Below the pieces are notes generated by a model. It had not been told where the DNA came from. It was given only the letters and a program-made list of their open reading frames with translations, and searched no databases. Positions 34,650 through 43,916 of a stretch of 64,000 nt of DNA are shown piece by piece. The first letter of the stretch is position 1, and every line of letters begins with the position of its first letter. This stretch comes from Actinomycetes bacterium (lineage in GTDB: Bacteria > Actinomycetota > Actinomycetes > Mycobacteriales > Mycobacteriaceae), in NCBI GenBank assembly GCA_023404955.1, contig JAEXZY010000062.1:1-64000 (forward strand). The letters run 5' to 3'. Both the position numbers and the translations under genes were made by a program.

Positions 34650-35611
34650 TTCACCGCCAACGACAGCCCGAAGTCGCCCGCCTCATCGGTCCACCACTGC
34701 GTTCGGGTCAGTCCGGCCGCGCGCAATTCGGCGTCCACGCCGGCGGGCTGGAACTTGCACGACACCTCGGTGAGCATTTCTTCTCCGTCGGCGAAGTCGA
34801 CCGACAGGTCGAGCGCCGGGATGCGCACCTGCTGCGCGCGATCGGAGCGCAGCCACATCTCGATGCGCTCCTCGTCCGGGTTCCACCGGGCGACATGAGA
34901 GAAGGAATCGATGTCGAAGTCCGCGCCGAGTTCCCGGTTCACCACGGCGAGAACATTGAGGTTGAAGCGGGCCGTCACGCCTGCGCTGTCGTCGTAGGCG
35001 CGCACCAGCCGCCCGGTGTCCTTGACCAGATCGGTGCCCAGCAGCAGGGTATCGCCGGGCTGCATCATCGCCGCGACCGAGGCGAGGAACTGCGCACGGG
35101 GGCCGGGGGTGAGGTTGCCGATCGTCGAGCCCAGGAACGCAACCAGACGGCGCCCGGTGGCCGGGATCTTGCCGAGATGCTCCTCGAAATCTCCGCACAC
35201 CGCGGCGATCTCGATGCCCGGGTACTCGTCGGCGATCGCGGCGCCGGCCGCGGTGAGCACCGTGGCGTCCACGTCGAACGGGATGAACCTGCGCAGGGCG
35301 TCCCGCTCGCGCATGGCGTCGAGCAACCGGCGGGTCTTCTCCGATGTGCCGCTGCCCAGTTCGACGAGTGTGTCCGCGCCCGACGCCGCGGCGATCTCAC
35401 CGGCGCGCGCAGTGAGGATCTGCGCCTCCGCACGCGTCGGATAGTACTCGGGCAGCCGGGTGATCTGATCGAACAGATCACTTCCGACGGAGTCGTAAAA
35501 CCATTTGGGCGGCAACGACTTCGGCGTCCCGGTGAGGCCGTCGAACACGTCGCGGCGCAACGCGGCCTCGGCGGCGTCGGCGGCCAGGTAGTTCTCCAGC
35601 GAGAACGTCAT
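34646..35611 (-). CDS. egtD: L-histidine N-alpha-trimethyltransferase EgtD
   Basis: Methylates histidine three times with SAM to make hercynine, the committing step of ergothioneine synthesis. The 321-residue product shows the SAM motif [41 protein letters not shown] and [10 protein letters not shown]. The C-terminal [12 protein letters not shown] keeps the Glu and Ser that hold the histidine amino group in characterised EgtD. ATG 35611 shares one base with the egtC stop (TGATG), fixing the start against a longer in-frame ORF. Confidence 0.96.
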   Translation of the reverse strand: MTFSLENYLAADAAEAALRRDVFDGLTGTPKSLPPKWFYDSVGSDLFDQITRLPEYYPTRAEAQILTARAGEIAAASGADTLVELGSGTSEKTRRLLDAMRERDALRRFIPFDVDATVLTAAGAAIADEYPGIEIAAVCGDFEEHLGKIPATGRRLVAFLGSTIGNLTPGPRAQFLASVAAMMQPGDTLLLGTDLVKDTGRLVRAYDDSAGVTARFNLNVLAVVNRELGADFDIDSFSHVARWNPDEERIEMWLRSDRAQQVRIPALDLSVDFADGEEMLTEVSCKFQPAGVDAELRAAGLTRTQWWTDEAGDFGLSLAVK

Positions 35612-36312
35612 CACGATCCTTTCAGCGGTGAGAGGTCGACCCGAACGTCGATCCCGGCGCCCGTCACATCGACGAGGTGGCGGTCGGGAATCTCCTGCCA
35701 CGCCGGATCGTCGTCGTACGGTTCACTCGCCAGCACCACGCCGTCGGGCCTGCGCAGCACCGACAGGGTGTCCCCCCAGGTGGTGGCCAGCAATCGAGAA
35801 CCGTTGCCCGCCACTATGTTCAGCCGAGCATTGGGGTCGTCGGCGGCGACCGCAGCCACCGTGTCACCGAGCGCGTCCAGTCCGCGATCGAAGATGAGCG
35901 CGGCCAGCAGCGCGCTGTCGTTGGTCGATTCCGCGTGCCGGGACAACGGCAGCACCGCGCGATCGACCAATCCGTTGTGCGACAGCAACCAGGTGCCGTC
36001 GGTGAACGGCGCCGACGCCGAGGGCTCGATCGGCATCCCGACGCTGGCCGAGCGCACCGCGGCGACTACGCACGAGCTGCTCAGCGCCGGCGCCACCGAC
36101 GCGAAGGACGCGTCACCCCACAGCGGTGCGGCGCTGCGCCACCGCCGTGGCTGTGCACTGTCGAAAAAGCCTGCGCCCCAACCGTCGGCGTTCATCAGTC
36201 CGTGCTTCTGCCGGCGCGGTGCATACGACTGCACCAGCAGTCCGGACGGCGGCTCGAGCATAAGCGAGGCCAGCGTGACCGGCGCCCCCAACCAGGCCAG
36301 GTGCCTACACAT
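35611..36312 (-). CDS. egtC: gamma-glutamyl hercynylcysteine S-oxide amidohydrolase EgtC
   Basis: Removes glutamate from gamma-glutamyl-hercynylcysteine sulfoxide. A 233-residue class II glutamine amidotransferase-type N-terminal nucleophile hydrolase: Cys2 follows the initiator Met (MCRHLAWLG), with the substrate-pocket segment [11 protein letters not shown] and [11 protein letters not shown]. It lies 12 bases after egtB and shares one base with egtD. Length is normal for the family. Without EgtC the gamma-glutamyl intermediate would not reach EgtE. Confidence 0.95.
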   Translation of the reverse strand: MCRHLAWLGAPVTLASLMLEPPSGLLVQSYAPRRQKHGLMNADGWGAGFFDSAQPRRWRSAAPLWGDASFASVAPALSSSCVVAAVRSASVGMPIEPSASAPFTDGTWLLSHNGLVDRAVLPLSRHAESTNDSALLAALIFDRGLDALGDTVAAVAADDPNARLNIVAGNGSRLLATTWGDTLSVLRRPDGVVLASEPYDDDPAWQEIPDRHLVDVTGAGIDVRVDLSPLKGS

Positions 36313-36324
36313 GCCTACACATCC

Positions 36325-37623
36325 CTAGACATCACTGGCCAACCGGACACCGGAGAAGATCTGCCTGCGGATCGGGTGGTCCCAATTGCGGAAACTCGGC
36401 CGCAGAATCCCCGGCGCCACCGCCCACGACCCGCCGCGCAGCACGCGATAGTCGCCAGAGGTGACCCCGTCGAAAAAGGGGCTGGAGTACTGCTCGTAGA
36501 CCATGGGCGTGAATCCCGGCCACGGCCGCAGGGTCGAGGTGGTCCACTCCCACACGTCGCCGAGCATCTGTTCGGCACCGTAGGCCGAGGCGCTGCCGGG
36601 GTACGCGCCCACCGGGGCCGGCCGCAGCGCGGTGCCGCCGAGATTGACCCGCTCCGCAGTCGGAGCGTCCGAACCCCAGGGGTAGCGCCTGCGCCGGCCG
36701 ACCGCCGGATCCCACGCGCACGCCTTCTCCCACTCGACTTCCGTGGGCAGCCGGGCACCGGCCCATGCCGCGTACGCCTGCGCTTCGTGGAAGTCGACGT
36801 GCTGCACCGGCTCGTCGGCAGGGATGTCCTCGATGTGGCCGAACCGGGTGCGGGTACCGGCCAGCGTCCCGGTGTTCCAGAACTGCGGCGCAATCACACC
36901 AGCCTGCTGCCGATGGGCCCAGCCGGCGTCGGTCCACCAGCGGCGCTCGTCATAGCCGCCGTCGTCGATGAACTGCTGCCACTCGCCGTTCGTGACGGGC
37001 ACGCGGCCGATGCGGAATGCCGGTACGTCGACGGTGTGCGCGGGGCGCTCGTTGTCCAGCGAGAAGGGCTCGGACGCCGCGTCGACGCCGAGCACGAACT
37101 CACCGGCCGGCACCTCGACCCACGACCCGGCGAGACCGGGACGGCCGGCGGGCAGCGCGGTGCCGCGATCGAGCAGCGGCGCACCCGAGCGAAGGTTCAG
37201 CGCCTGCAGCATCGTCTCGTCGTGCTGGTTCTCGTGGCTGGCCACCATGCCGAAGGTGAACGCCTCGGGATGGTCGTCGGGCAGCGCATCGAGAACGTCG
37301 AGCACCATGTTGCGCACCGTGGCGCAATAGGCACGCGCGTCGGCGGGCGGCAGCAGCGGCAGGTCCACCCGGCTGGCTCGCGAATGCACGAAGGCGTCGT
37401 AGAGCTGGTCGACCTGGCGGGAGAGCAAGCCGGGGCGATCGGGGTTGCCGCCGCGCAACAGCCAGAGTTCTTCCTGCTGGCCGATGTGTGCGAGGTCCCA
37501 GACCAGCGGGCTCATCAGGGGGTCGTACTGTCGACGCACCTCGGCGTCGTCGAAGTCGACCAGCCGCAGGGTGCGGTCCCGGGCGGCGGTCAGTTCCTCG
37601 GCCAGTAGCTCGCGGTTCGTCAC
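36325..37623 (-). CDS. egtB: hercynine oxygenase (sulfoxide synthase) EgtB
   Basis: Non-heme iron enzyme that joins hercynine and gamma-glutamylcysteine as a sulfoxide using O2. The 432-residue product has an N-terminal DinB-like helical domain carrying the iron facial triad: one His in [13 protein letters not shown] and the HxxxH pair in [15 protein letters not shown]-terminal formylglycine-generating-enzyme-like domain follows ([32 protein letters not shown]). GTG 37623 overlaps the egtA stop by four bases, which selects it over far longer in-frame extensions. Confidence 0.96.
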   Translation of the reverse strand: MTNRELLAEELTAARDRTLRLVDFDDAEVRRQYDPLMSPLVWDLAHIGQQEELWLLRGGNPDRPGLLSRQVDQLYDAFVHSRASRVDLPLLPPADARAYCATVRNMVLDVLDALPDDHPEAFTFGMVASHENQHDETMLQALNLRSGAPLLDRGTALPAGRPGLAGSWVEVPAGEFVLGVDAASEPFSLDNERPAHTVDVPAFRIGRVPVTNGEWQQFIDDGGYDERRWWTDAGWAHRQQAGVIAPQFWNTGTLAGTRTRFGHIEDIPADEPVQHVDFHEAQAYAAWAGARLPTEVEWEKACAWDPAVGRRRRYPWGSDAPTAERVNLGGTALRPAPVGAYPGSASAYGAEQMLGDVWEWTTSTLRPWPGFTPMVYEQYSSPFFDGVTSGDYRVLRGGSWAVAPGILRPSFRNWDHPIRRQIFSGVRLASDV

Positions 37624-38885
37624 GACTCCCCTTCTGCCATCTCGGTGATCGCTGCGGCGATTCCGGACGCCACCACCCGGTCGGCGAAGTCGTCGGCGGC
37701 GCAGCGACCGCGCTCGACCGTACGCACCAGCAGATCCATCGATTCGATCAGCTCCGCCGGCGCCCGCTCCGCCGCGGCGGTCACGCAGGTCAGGGCGGTT
37801 GCCTGTAGACGTCGATCGGCCAGACCGACCCGAGCGGCGCGGTCCCACTCGGTGGCGACCTCCTCGGTGGCGTCCGCCGCGATGTCGGCGGCGGCCGGAT
37901 CGTCCAACAGGGTCGCGAGCGTCCACGCCACCGCGGGCCACAGCCCGTCGGGCACGCTGTCCAGGTAGCGGATCTCGAGGAAGCCGCGCGGACGCACCGG
38001 CGGAAACAGTGTGGTCAGGTGGTAGTCGAGATCGGCGGTGGTGGGCCGCCGTCCGCCGAGCAGCACGCGACCGTCGGCCCAATCCGCGAACGGCACCCAC
38101 TCCGTGACGGGCTCGGGGTCCGGGTTGTTCACCAACATGACCGGCGCCCGCAGGGCGTACCGCGCCCAATCGCTGGCCGGGTCGTCACCGCTCGCGCCGA
38201 GCACGGGCCCACATCGCGCCGAATCGAGCTGCCCCCACACCCGCTGCCGGGTGGACTGCCAGCCGGTGAAGCCGCCGCCGAGCACCGGCGAGTTGGCAGC
38301 GACCGCGATCATCGTGGGGCCGAGGGCGTGAGCCAAGCGGACTCGCTGCGCCCACTGCGTGCGCGGCCCAGCTTCGAGGTTGACCTGGATCGACGCCGTC
38401 GACGTCATCATCGCCGCGCCGGCTTCCCCGGTGCCGCTGGTCTGGAAGAAACGCTCCATGGCCCGGTACCGACCGCCGGGGTTGACCCGGCGCGGAGGAC
38501 GCAGCGGATCGGCGCCGAGGAGCACCAGACCGAAGCCGGCATGTCGGAAGGCTGTGCGCAGCGCAGCGCGGTCGGAGTGCATCGCCGCGATCGCGGCAGC
38601 GGGATCGGCAGCCGGCGGCCCCGACAGCTCGACCGCTCCGCCGGGCTCCACGGTGACCACGCTGCCCCCGGGCAGCGGGGGCAGCGTCGCGATGGTCGCG
38701 GTCAACTCTTCCCAGTCGGGACGGCGTTGCGGATCGGCGAGCACGAAGCAGTGCGCCTCCACCTCCAACCCGACCCCGCCGACCGGACCGTCGACCAGAC
38801 AACTGGCGACGAGGCGTTCGGCCGCAGCTTCAGCGCTGGTCAAGGTGTCGCCGGGCGAAATGTCGCACGGCACGGTGCGGGCCAT
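37620..38885 (-). CDS. egtA: glutamate-cysteine ligase EgtA
   Basis: Makes gamma-glutamylcysteine for EgtB. A 421-residue GCS2-type ligase matching the mycobacterial gshA/egtA product (Rv3704c) throughout: [74 protein letters not shown] and [21 protein letters not shown] (positions by order). ATG 38885 has AGAGGG about 9 bases upstream. It is the first gene of the egt operon; the 130 bases upstream separate it from the sensor-domain gene and must carry the operon promoter, though no strong box is evident. Confidence 0.95.
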   Translation of the reverse strand: MARTVPCDISPGDTLTSAEAAAERLVASCLVDGPVGGVGLEVEAHCFVLADPQRRPDWEELTATIATLPPLPGGSVVTVEPGGAVELSGPPAADPAAAIAAMHSDRAALRTAFRHAGFGLVLLGADPLRPPRRVNPGGRYRAMERFFQTSGTGEAGAAMMTSTASIQVNLEAGPRTQWAQRVRLAHALGPTMIAVAANSPVLGGGFTGWQSTRQRVWGQLDSARCGPVLGASGDDPASDWARYALRAPVMLVNNPDPEPVTEWVPFADWADGRVLLGGRRPTTADLDYHLTTLFPPVRPRGFLEIRYLDSVPDGLWPAVAWTLATLLDDPAAADIAADATEEVATEWDRAARVGLADRRLQATALTCVTAAAERAPAELIESMDLLVRTVERGRCAADDFADRVVASGIAAAITEMAEGES

Positions 38886-39015
38886 ATCAGCCGCCCTCTT
38901 TCCATCGGTGACGATCTGCGAAGAGAAGTCTTCCTCTTTATCTTCCAGACCGCACCGACAATTCTCCGGTCGGCCGCATGACACACCTATGACGTGCCCA
39001 CCCGGACCCGCAGCG

Positions 39016-39708
39016 TTACTGACCGAGCGTGTTCTGCATCGCGCCGGCGAGCACGTTGACCGCGGGTCCGCCGTTGCCCGACTGGCACACCTTGGCCTGC
39101 AGCAACACGTTCTCCCGCAGCCGGGTGGTGACGAAGCACCGCCGGTCGGTGGCTGCGCCCGAGGTCGCCGGCAACGCGGCTCTCATCTCCTGCTTGACCC
39201 AGTCGGCCTGGTCGGCGCCGGCGGGTCCGCCGGTGAAGCTCCACACCTGGGTGGTGCCGTTGTCGAGGTGCATCGTCGACGTCAGACCGCCGCAGCCGAC
39301 GGTGCGGTCGACGACGCGGTGATATGCGCGCCGCGCGGCGTCGGGGGTGGCGAAGACGCCGACGGCCTGTTTGACGAAGTGGGTCATGTCCGACGGCGAC
39401 TCCTGGGCCGTCGCACCGTTGAACGCCGCCAGATCGGGATCGAGGTACACCTCCGGCAACCCGATATCAGCCCAGTTGTTGCAGACCGGCGCGTCGACCG
39501 AATAGGCCTGGAAAGGGGCGGTGAATGTCGACTCGGTACCCAGCCGCGCGCCGACGATGTTGCCGACGGAGCCCTTGTTCAGCACGGCGTAGTTCACCAC
39601 TCCGGGGTCGGACGGCCGCGCAGCGGCAGGGGCGGCCAGGGCCAGGCCCAGACCGATGCCCACAGTGGCGACAGAACCCACGGCGACGGCTTTCATCGCA
39701 CCGATCAT
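39016..39708 (-). CDS. exported sensor-domain protein, Rv3705c-like
   Basis: A 230-residue protein with a signal peptide or N-anchor (VAVGSVATVGIGLGLALAAPAAARP). Its mature domain resembles the PknH-type extracellular sensor: cysteines in VCNNW, VGCGG, DRRCF and AKVCQS could pair as two disulfides, and FTGGPAGADQADWV is typical. It lies upstream of egtA in the place of Rv3705c. The ATG at 39708 overlaps the stop of the XRE regulator gene (ATGA), implying translational coupling. The ligand is unknown. Confidence 0.8.
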   Translation of the reverse strand: MIGAMKAVAVGSVATVGIGLGLALAAPAAARPSDPGVVNYAVLNKGSVGNIVGARLGTESTFTAPFQAYSVDAPVCNNWADIGLPEVYLDPDLAAFNGATAQESPSDMTHFVKQAVGVFATPDAARRAYHRVVDRTVGCGGLTSTMHLDNGTTQVWSFTGGPAGADQADWVKQEMRAALPATSGAATDRRCFVTTRLRENVLLQAKVCQSGNGGPAVNVLAGAMQNTLGQ

Positions 39709-40547
39709 GCCAGCCGCGACGGTGCGGGCCCGACGACGCTGAGCAGCCGCAGATTCTCCAGCGCCGCGGACCCGGGCGGCGGTGTCAGCACCACCAGCTT
39801 CTGCCCGTGGGTGGCAGCGAGGACCTCGCAATCCAGCGTCAGCGGGCCCACCGCCGTCACGAACGTTTTGCGCTGCATCCTCCGAACGGCCACCTCGTGG
39901 CGCGCCCACAGCGCTTCGAATTCCGAACTCTCGCGCAGCAGCGCTTCGACGAGCTCTCGCATGTCCGGGTCGGCCCGCCGTCGCGCCCACGCCGCGCGCA
40001 GATCGGCCACCATGACCCGGCTGTGCTCGTCGCGATCGGGTGCCGGTACGCGTTCACGCATCTGCGGCTCGGTGAACCACCGGTAGCTCATGCTGGCCGC
40101 GAGTCCGGTCTTCACGTCCGTCTCGAGCTCACCCATCAGCAATCGGGCGAGTTCGTTCTGGGCCAGCACCACGTAGGTGTCGGAGGTGACGAAGGCCGCG
40201 GCGTCTCGCATCTGGTCGAGGACGAACATCAACGCGGGTCCGACGTGCATCGAGCGGCTGCAGCGGTCGGGGGCAGAGTGACCCGCGAGGCGATAGAGGT
40301 GATCGGTCTCGTCATCGGAAAGCCGGAGCGCCCGCGCCATCGCCCGCACCATCTGGGTGGACGGTTGCGTGCTTCGCGCCTGCTCCAGCCGCCCGTAGTA
40401 GTCGGCCGACATCCCGGCCAGCTGCGCCACTTCCTCGCGCCGCAGCCCTGCCGTGCGTCGACGTGCGCCGTCGGGCAAACCGACCTCGGCCGGCGTGATG
40501 GCCTCTCGGCGTCGGCGCAGGAAGCCGGCGAGCGCGTCACGGTCCAT
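39705..40547 (-). CDS. XRE-family regulator with MmyB-like ligand domain
   Basis: A 280-residue regulator: helix-turn-helix at residues 28-80 (RTAGLRREEVAQLAGMSADYYGRLEQAR), then a MmyB-type PAS-like ligand-binding domain (TYVVLAQNELARLLMG to SRVMVADLRAAWARRRADPDMRELVEAL). Proteins of this group are common in actinobacteria and often lie next to the oxidoreductase they control. Here the divergent neighbour is an aldo/keto reductase 100 bases away, the likely target. It also overlaps the downstream Rv3705c-like gene. Confidence 0.88.
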   Translation of the reverse strand: MDRDALAGFLRRRREAITPAEVGLPDGARRRTAGLRREEVAQLAGMSADYYGRLEQARSTQPSTQMVRAMARALRLSDDETDHLYRLAGHSAPDRCSRSMHVGPALMFVLDQMRDAAAFVTSDTYVVLAQNELARLLMGELETDVKTGLAASMSYRWFTEPQMRERVPAPDRDEHSRVMVADLRAAWARRRADPDMRELVEALLRESSEFEALWARHEVAVRRMQRKTFVTAVGPLTLDCEVLAATHGQKLVVLTPPPGSAALENLRLLSVVGPAPSRLA

Positions 40548-40647
40548 CCGGCCATTCTGGTCGCGGCGTGGTCACGCTGCCAGGGACTCTGAGTCCCCGG
40601 CAGAACATGCCGTGGTTGTCCCGTCGCATTCCGTCGACAGTGAGGTC

Positions 40648-41634
40648 ATGCGAAACCACACACTCGGAACACTGACCACATCGGCACTCGGGCTCGGGTG
40701 CATGGGGATGTCGGGGGCCTACGGCCACGCCGACCGGGCGGAAAGCGTGGCGACCGTCCGCACGGCCCTCGACGCCGGGATCACGCTGCTGGACACCGGT
40801 GATTTCTACGGCATGGGACACAACGAGCTGCTGCTGTCCGAAGCGCTGCGGTCCGTCCCGCGCGACGCATACCAACTCAGCGTGAAGTTCGGAGGCCAGC
40901 TCGGGCCCGACGGCTCCTGGGTCGGATTCGACGCTCGACCGGCATCGGTGAAATCCGCTGCTGCGTATTCACTGCAGCGGCTGGGCGTCGACCACATCGA
41001 CATCTACCGGCCTGCGCGACTGGATCCGGCCGTGCCGATCGAGGAAACCGTCGGCGCCATCGGCGAACTCGTCGACGGCGGCTACGTTCGGCACATCGGA
41101 CTCTCGGAAGTCGGGACGGACACCCTGCGCCGGGCCGCAGCGGTGCGACCGATCTCGGATCTGCAGATCGAGTACTCGCTGGCCTCCCGCGGTGTCGAAC
41201 GCGACATCCTGGACACCTGCCGGGAACTCGGTATCGGCATCACCGCCTACGGCGTGCTGGCCCGAGGACTTCTCGGCGGGCACTGGACCGCTGCCGGCAG
41301 CGGCGAAGGCGACATGCGGACACTCAGTCCGAGGTTCTCCGGCGAAAACCTCACGCACAATTTGACTTTGGTCGACGCACTGCGTGCGGTGGCTGACGAG
41401 CTCGGCATCTCCGTGGCACAGGCCGCCATCGCCTGGGTCATCGCCCGCGGTACCGACGTCGTCGCGCTCATCGGTGCGCGCACCCGCGTCCGGCTGAACG
41501 AGGCGCTCGGGGCGGTCGCAGTCGAACTGACCGACACCCAATTGAGCCGCATCGAGGCAGCAGTACCCGCCGAGCACGTGGCCGGTGACCGCTACCCCGC
41601 GGCGCACATGGCAGCACTCGATTCGGAACGCTGA
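40648..41634 (+). CDS. aldo/keto reductase with altered catalytic histidine
   Basis: A 328-residue aldo/keto reductase. Asp, Tyr54 (DFYGMGHNE) and Lys80 (LSVKFGG) of the catalytic tetrad are present. The segment that in AKR13-type enzymes reads YYQHRVDP is IYRPARLDP here, so the catalytic histidine is alanine (Ala123). The enzyme may favour another reaction or oxidation direction. NADPH phosphate contacts (IGARTRVRLNEALGA) are conserved. ATG 40648 starts on MRNHTLGTLTTSALGLG. It diverges from the XRE/MmyB regulator and is probably controlled by it. Confidence 0.87.
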   Translation: MRNHTLGTLTTSALGLGCMGMSGAYGHADRAESVATVRTALDAGITLLDTGDFYGMGHNELLLSEALRSVPRDAYQLSVKFGGQLGPDGSWVGFDARPASVKSAAAYSLQRLGVDHIDIYRPARLDPAVPIEETVGAIGELVDGGYVRHIGLSEVGTDTLRRAAAVRPISDLQIEYSLASRGVERDILDTCRELGIGITAYGVLARGLLGGHWTAAGSGEGDMRTLSPRFSGENLTHNLTLVDALRAVADELGISVAQAAIAWVIARGTDVVALIGARTRVRLNEALGAVAVELTDTQLSRIEAAVPAEHVAGDRYPAAHMAALDSER

Positions 41635-41647
41635 GCCGTCGACCCCG

Positions 41648-42811
41648 TCAGTCCGCCGAGTGACCTTCGGAGTCCGGGAGCGCCGTGACCACCGCTTCGC
41701 CGCAGGGGTCGGCATGCCAGTCACCGAAAGGGTCGGCGTAGCTGGCCCATTCGTGTTGACGGCTCACCTCGTCATCGGTCAGCAGGGCGTCGTTCAGCGC
41801 TCGCGTGACGTCCCGGTCACGAGCCCCGCAGGTCAGCACTGACAGCGACGTGTGCCGATCGCCGTGGCGCGGGTCCCACATCAGAGCCGCCATGGCACGG
41901 CGGTCCGCATTGACGTACGCGGTCTCGCGAGAAGTCATAGCAGCCAACCACTTTCCTGCGTTCGTCACCCGCAACCCGCCACCGGCAGACTCCAGCCACA
42001 TGACCCGGTCGGGTCGGTTGGCCAACCAGAGCCGCCCTCGGCTGCGCACCACGCCGTCGAGTAACACGTCCAGTGCGTCGTGCAGGCGTTCGGGATGGAA
42101 CGGCCGCCGCGCGGTGAACTCGACCAGCCCGACGCGACCGTCGGCGTCCAACGGTGGTTGACCGGCCAGCAGCGACGCGTGCGGATCGTCGCTGCGCCCG
42201 CGACGCGCGTCGGCATCCAGATGGGCGAGGGCGAGTTCGAGACGGTCGGCGCCGACGGTGATGCGGGCGCGTGGGGCCAGCCTGCGCACGACGGCGAGTG
42301 TCTCCCGATCCGGCGTGGTCAGCACGGCGACGTCGGCGAATTCGGCCTGCCCGACCACCACCTGCGCCACAGTGCGGCCGTCGGCCAGCTCGTCCTCGCC
42401 GAGCGCTTGGGACAACCACGTACCACTGTCGACGGCGGCGATCACCGCCGCCAGCGATACATCCTGTGCGGCAGCAGACTGCGTGACCGCGAAGCACACG
42501 GGTTCCGGTTCCAGCCACGGGGCAAGGCGCACCACGATGCGATCCAGGCCGCCGCGGCGGTGGAGGTGGCACAGGTGGGCCAGCAGATCCTCGCGAACGG
42601 TGCAGGCCAGGCAGCAATTCCTCAATTCCAGGACCGCGTCGGCCTTCACCGTCACTCCACGCTGCACCGACGCGGTGGTGCGGTGCACCACGTGCCCGTC
42701 GAAATAATGCTCGACCAGCACGGTCCCCGGTCGGTCGAGGAGGACTCGAGCGATGTCGGCCGTGCCGGCGGCGCTGTTGTGGCCGGCCACGACGATGACG
42801 GGGGTGCGCAC
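41648..42811 (-). CDS. CobW/COG0523-family protein, Mrf/ZigA-like, Zur-regulated
   Basis: A 387-residue member of the COG0523 group of zinc-homeostasis proteins. The metal-binding region is LRNCCLACTVREDLL (CxxC-type variant of the usual CxCC), and the C-terminal CobW domain starts near FTARRPFHPERLHDAL. The N-terminal P-loop is degenerate: VAGHNSAAGTADIARVLL lacks the Gly-Lys-Thr of a GTPase. M. smegmatis Mrf, a COG0523 protein encoded with zinc-free ribosomal proteins, recruits a hibernation factor under zinc limitation; this gene diverges from such an operon and a Zur-like site lies 17 bases upstream. Mrf function is inference. Confidence 0.8.
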   Translation of the reverse strand: MRTPVIVVAGHNSAAGTADIARVLLDRPGTVLVEHYFDGHVVHRTTASVQRGVTVKADAVLELRNCCLACTVREDLLAHLCHLHRRGGLDRIVVRLAPWLEPEPVCFAVTQSAAAQDVSLAAVIAAVDSGTWLSQALGEDELADGRTVAQVVVGQAEFADVAVLTTPDRETLAVVRRLAPRARITVGADRLELALAHLDADARRGRSDDPHASLLAGQPPLDADGRVGLVEFTARRPFHPERLHDALDVLLDGVVRSRGRLWLANRPDRVMWLESAGGGLRVTNAGKWLAAMTSRETAYVNADRRAMAALMWDPRHGDRHTSLSVLTCGARDRDVTRALNDALLTDDEVSRQHEWASYADPFGDWHADPCGEAVVTALPDSEGHSAD

Positions 42812-42827
42812 AGACTGACTCCTTATC

Positions 42828-42845
42828 GGGAATGATTTTCAATAG
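42828..42845. promoter_or_regulatory. probable Zur box for the CobW/Mrf-like gene
   Basis: GGGAATGATTTTCAATAG; read on the minus strand it contains TGAAAATCATT, close to the mycobacterial Zur palindrome. It lies directly upstream of ATG 42811. Confidence 0.65.
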
Positions 42846-42880
42846 CGACGCGTTCACGCTACAGTCCAGTCCGTAACTTG

Positions 42881-42898
42881 TCGAAAATGATTTCCATT
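42881..42898. promoter_or_regulatory. probable Zur box for the ribosomal protein operon
   Basis: TCGAAAATGATTTCCATT, with GGAAATCATTTTCGA in reverse: an imperfect palindrome sharing the GAAAAT-ATT core with the other box. It abuts the AAGGAGG ribosome binding site of rpmB. Confidence 0.7.
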
Positions 42899-42909
42899 AA
42901 GGAGGCGAC

Positions 42910-43146
42910 GTGTCCGCACACTGTCAGGTCACCGGCCGCACGCCCAGCTTCGGCAACGCGGTGTCGCATTCGCAGCGCCGCACTCGCAGGCGCTGGGGCC
43001 CCAACATCCAACGCAAGACCTATTACCTGCCGTCCGAAGGTCGCCGAATCACGTTGCGCGTCAGCGCCAAAGGCATCAAGACCATCGACCGCGACGGCAT
43101 CGAATCGGTGGTGGCTCGCCTCCGCCGGCAAGGAGAGAAGATCTGA
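42910..43146 (+). CDS. rpmB: 50S ribosomal protein L28, zinc-free paralogue
   Basis: A 78-residue L28 ([30 protein letters not shown], with the conserved basic core). Primary mycobacterial L28 has cysteine pairs that bind zinc; here only one cysteine (Cys5) remains, the C-minus form. The GTG start at 42910 follows AAGGAGG by four bases. It opens the L28-L33-S14-S18 operon behind a Zur-type site; expression in zinc shortage lets the cell replace zinc-binding ribosomal proteins and release zinc. Confidence 0.93.
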   Translation: MSAHCQVTGRTPSFGNAVSHSQRRTRRRWGPNIQRKTYYLPSEGRRITLRVSAKGIKTIDRDGIESVVARLRRQGEKI

Positions 43147-43313
43147 TGGCACGCAGCACCGACATCCGCCCCGTGGTCAAGCTCCGCTCGACGGCGGGCA
43201 CCGGCTACACCTATGTCACGCGCAAGAACCGGCGCAATGATCCGGATCGGATCGTGCTGCGCAAGTACGACCCCGTCGCGCGCCGACACGTCGACTTCCG
43301 CGAAGAGCGCTGA
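43146..43313 (+). CDS. rpmG: 50S ribosomal protein L33, zinc-free paralogue
   Basis: A 55-residue L33 ([38 protein letters not shown]) with no cysteine, the zinc-independent form. ATG 43146 shares one base with the rpmB stop and the stop shares one base with the rpsN start, so the genes are tightly coupled. Confidence 0.95.
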   Translation: MARSTDIRPVVKLRSTAGTGYTYVTRKNRRNDPDRIVLRKYDPVARRHVDFREER

Positions 43314-43612
43314 TGGCGAAGAAGTCCAAGATCGTCGCCGACGAGCGGCGAAGAGCCACCGTCGCCCGGTACGCCGAGCGACGCGCCGCACTCAAGGAGA
43401 TCATCCGCACGGGTGGGCCGCAGGAGCGCACGGCGGCGCAGGCGGAGCTCAACCGGCAACCGCGCGACGCCAGCCCGGTACGCGTGCGCAACCGCGACGC
43501 GGTCGACGGCCGGCCGCGCGGTCATCTGCGCAAATTCGGGTTGTCGCGGGTCCGGGTGCGTCAGCTCGCCCACCGCGGCGAGCTGCCCGGTGTCCGGAAG
43601 TCGAGCTGGTGA
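43313..43612 (+). CDS. rpsN: 30S ribosomal protein S14, zinc-free paralogue
   Basis: A 99-residue S14 of the long, cysteine-free type; the zinc-binding S14 is about 61 residues with CxxC pairs. The C-terminal [34 protein letters not shown] is the S14 signature. It is third in the Zur-type operon, sharing one base with rpmG and overlapping rpsR by four bases (GTGA). Confidence 0.96.
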   Translation: MAKKSKIVADERRRATVARYAERRAALKEIIRTGGPQERTAAQAELNRQPRDASPVRVRNRDAVDGRPRGHLRKFGLSRVRVRQLAHRGELPGVRKSSW

Positions 43613-43848
43613 AGCGCTCTCGCCGGGCATCGGAACCCGCGAAGAAGCGGCGGAACCTGTTGTCGTCGTTGGGGATCGAAGACGTCGACTACAAAGACAC
43701 CGCGACGCTGCGTCAGTTTCTCTCCGAGCGCGGAAAGATTCGGTCGCGCACGGTCACCGGCGTCACGGTCCAGCAGCAGCGACAGGTCGCGTTGGCGATC
43801 AAGACAGCGCGTGAGATGGCCTTGCTGCCCTACCCCGGCCAGCGCTGA
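43609..43848 (+). CDS. rpsR: 30S ribosomal protein S18, zinc-free paralogue
   Basis: A 79-residue S18 lacking cysteines ([54 protein letters not shown]). The GTG at 43609 overlaps the rpsN stop by four bases. It ends the alternative ribosomal operon and is followed by a perfect 18-bp inverted repeat that probably terminates it. Confidence 0.95.
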   Translation: MKRSRRASEPAKKRRNLLSSLGIEDVDYKDTATLRQFLSERGKIRSRTVTGVTVQQQRQVALAIKTAREMALLPYPGQR

Positions 43849-43854
43849 GCCCTC

Positions 43855-43907
43855 AGTGCACGGTTTCTGACGGGCCGTCTCGCCGTTCTCGTCAGAAACC
43901 GTGCACT
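43855..43907. terminator. bidirectional hairpin, perfect 18-bp inverted repeat
   Basis: Arms 43855-43872 and 43890-43907 are perfect complements (AGTGCACGGTTTCTGACG and its reverse) around a 17-base loop. It fills the gap between the convergent ends of rpsR and katA. No U-tract; likely a shared terminator. Confidence 0.7.
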
Positions 43908-43916
43908 CGCGTCGTC

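Noticed and set aside
33567..38885. Glutathione biosynthesis (gshA) locus
   Set aside because: EgtA is related to GshA, but the adjacent EgtB-C-D-E genes make ergothioneine the product, and mycobacteria use mycothiol rather than glutathione.
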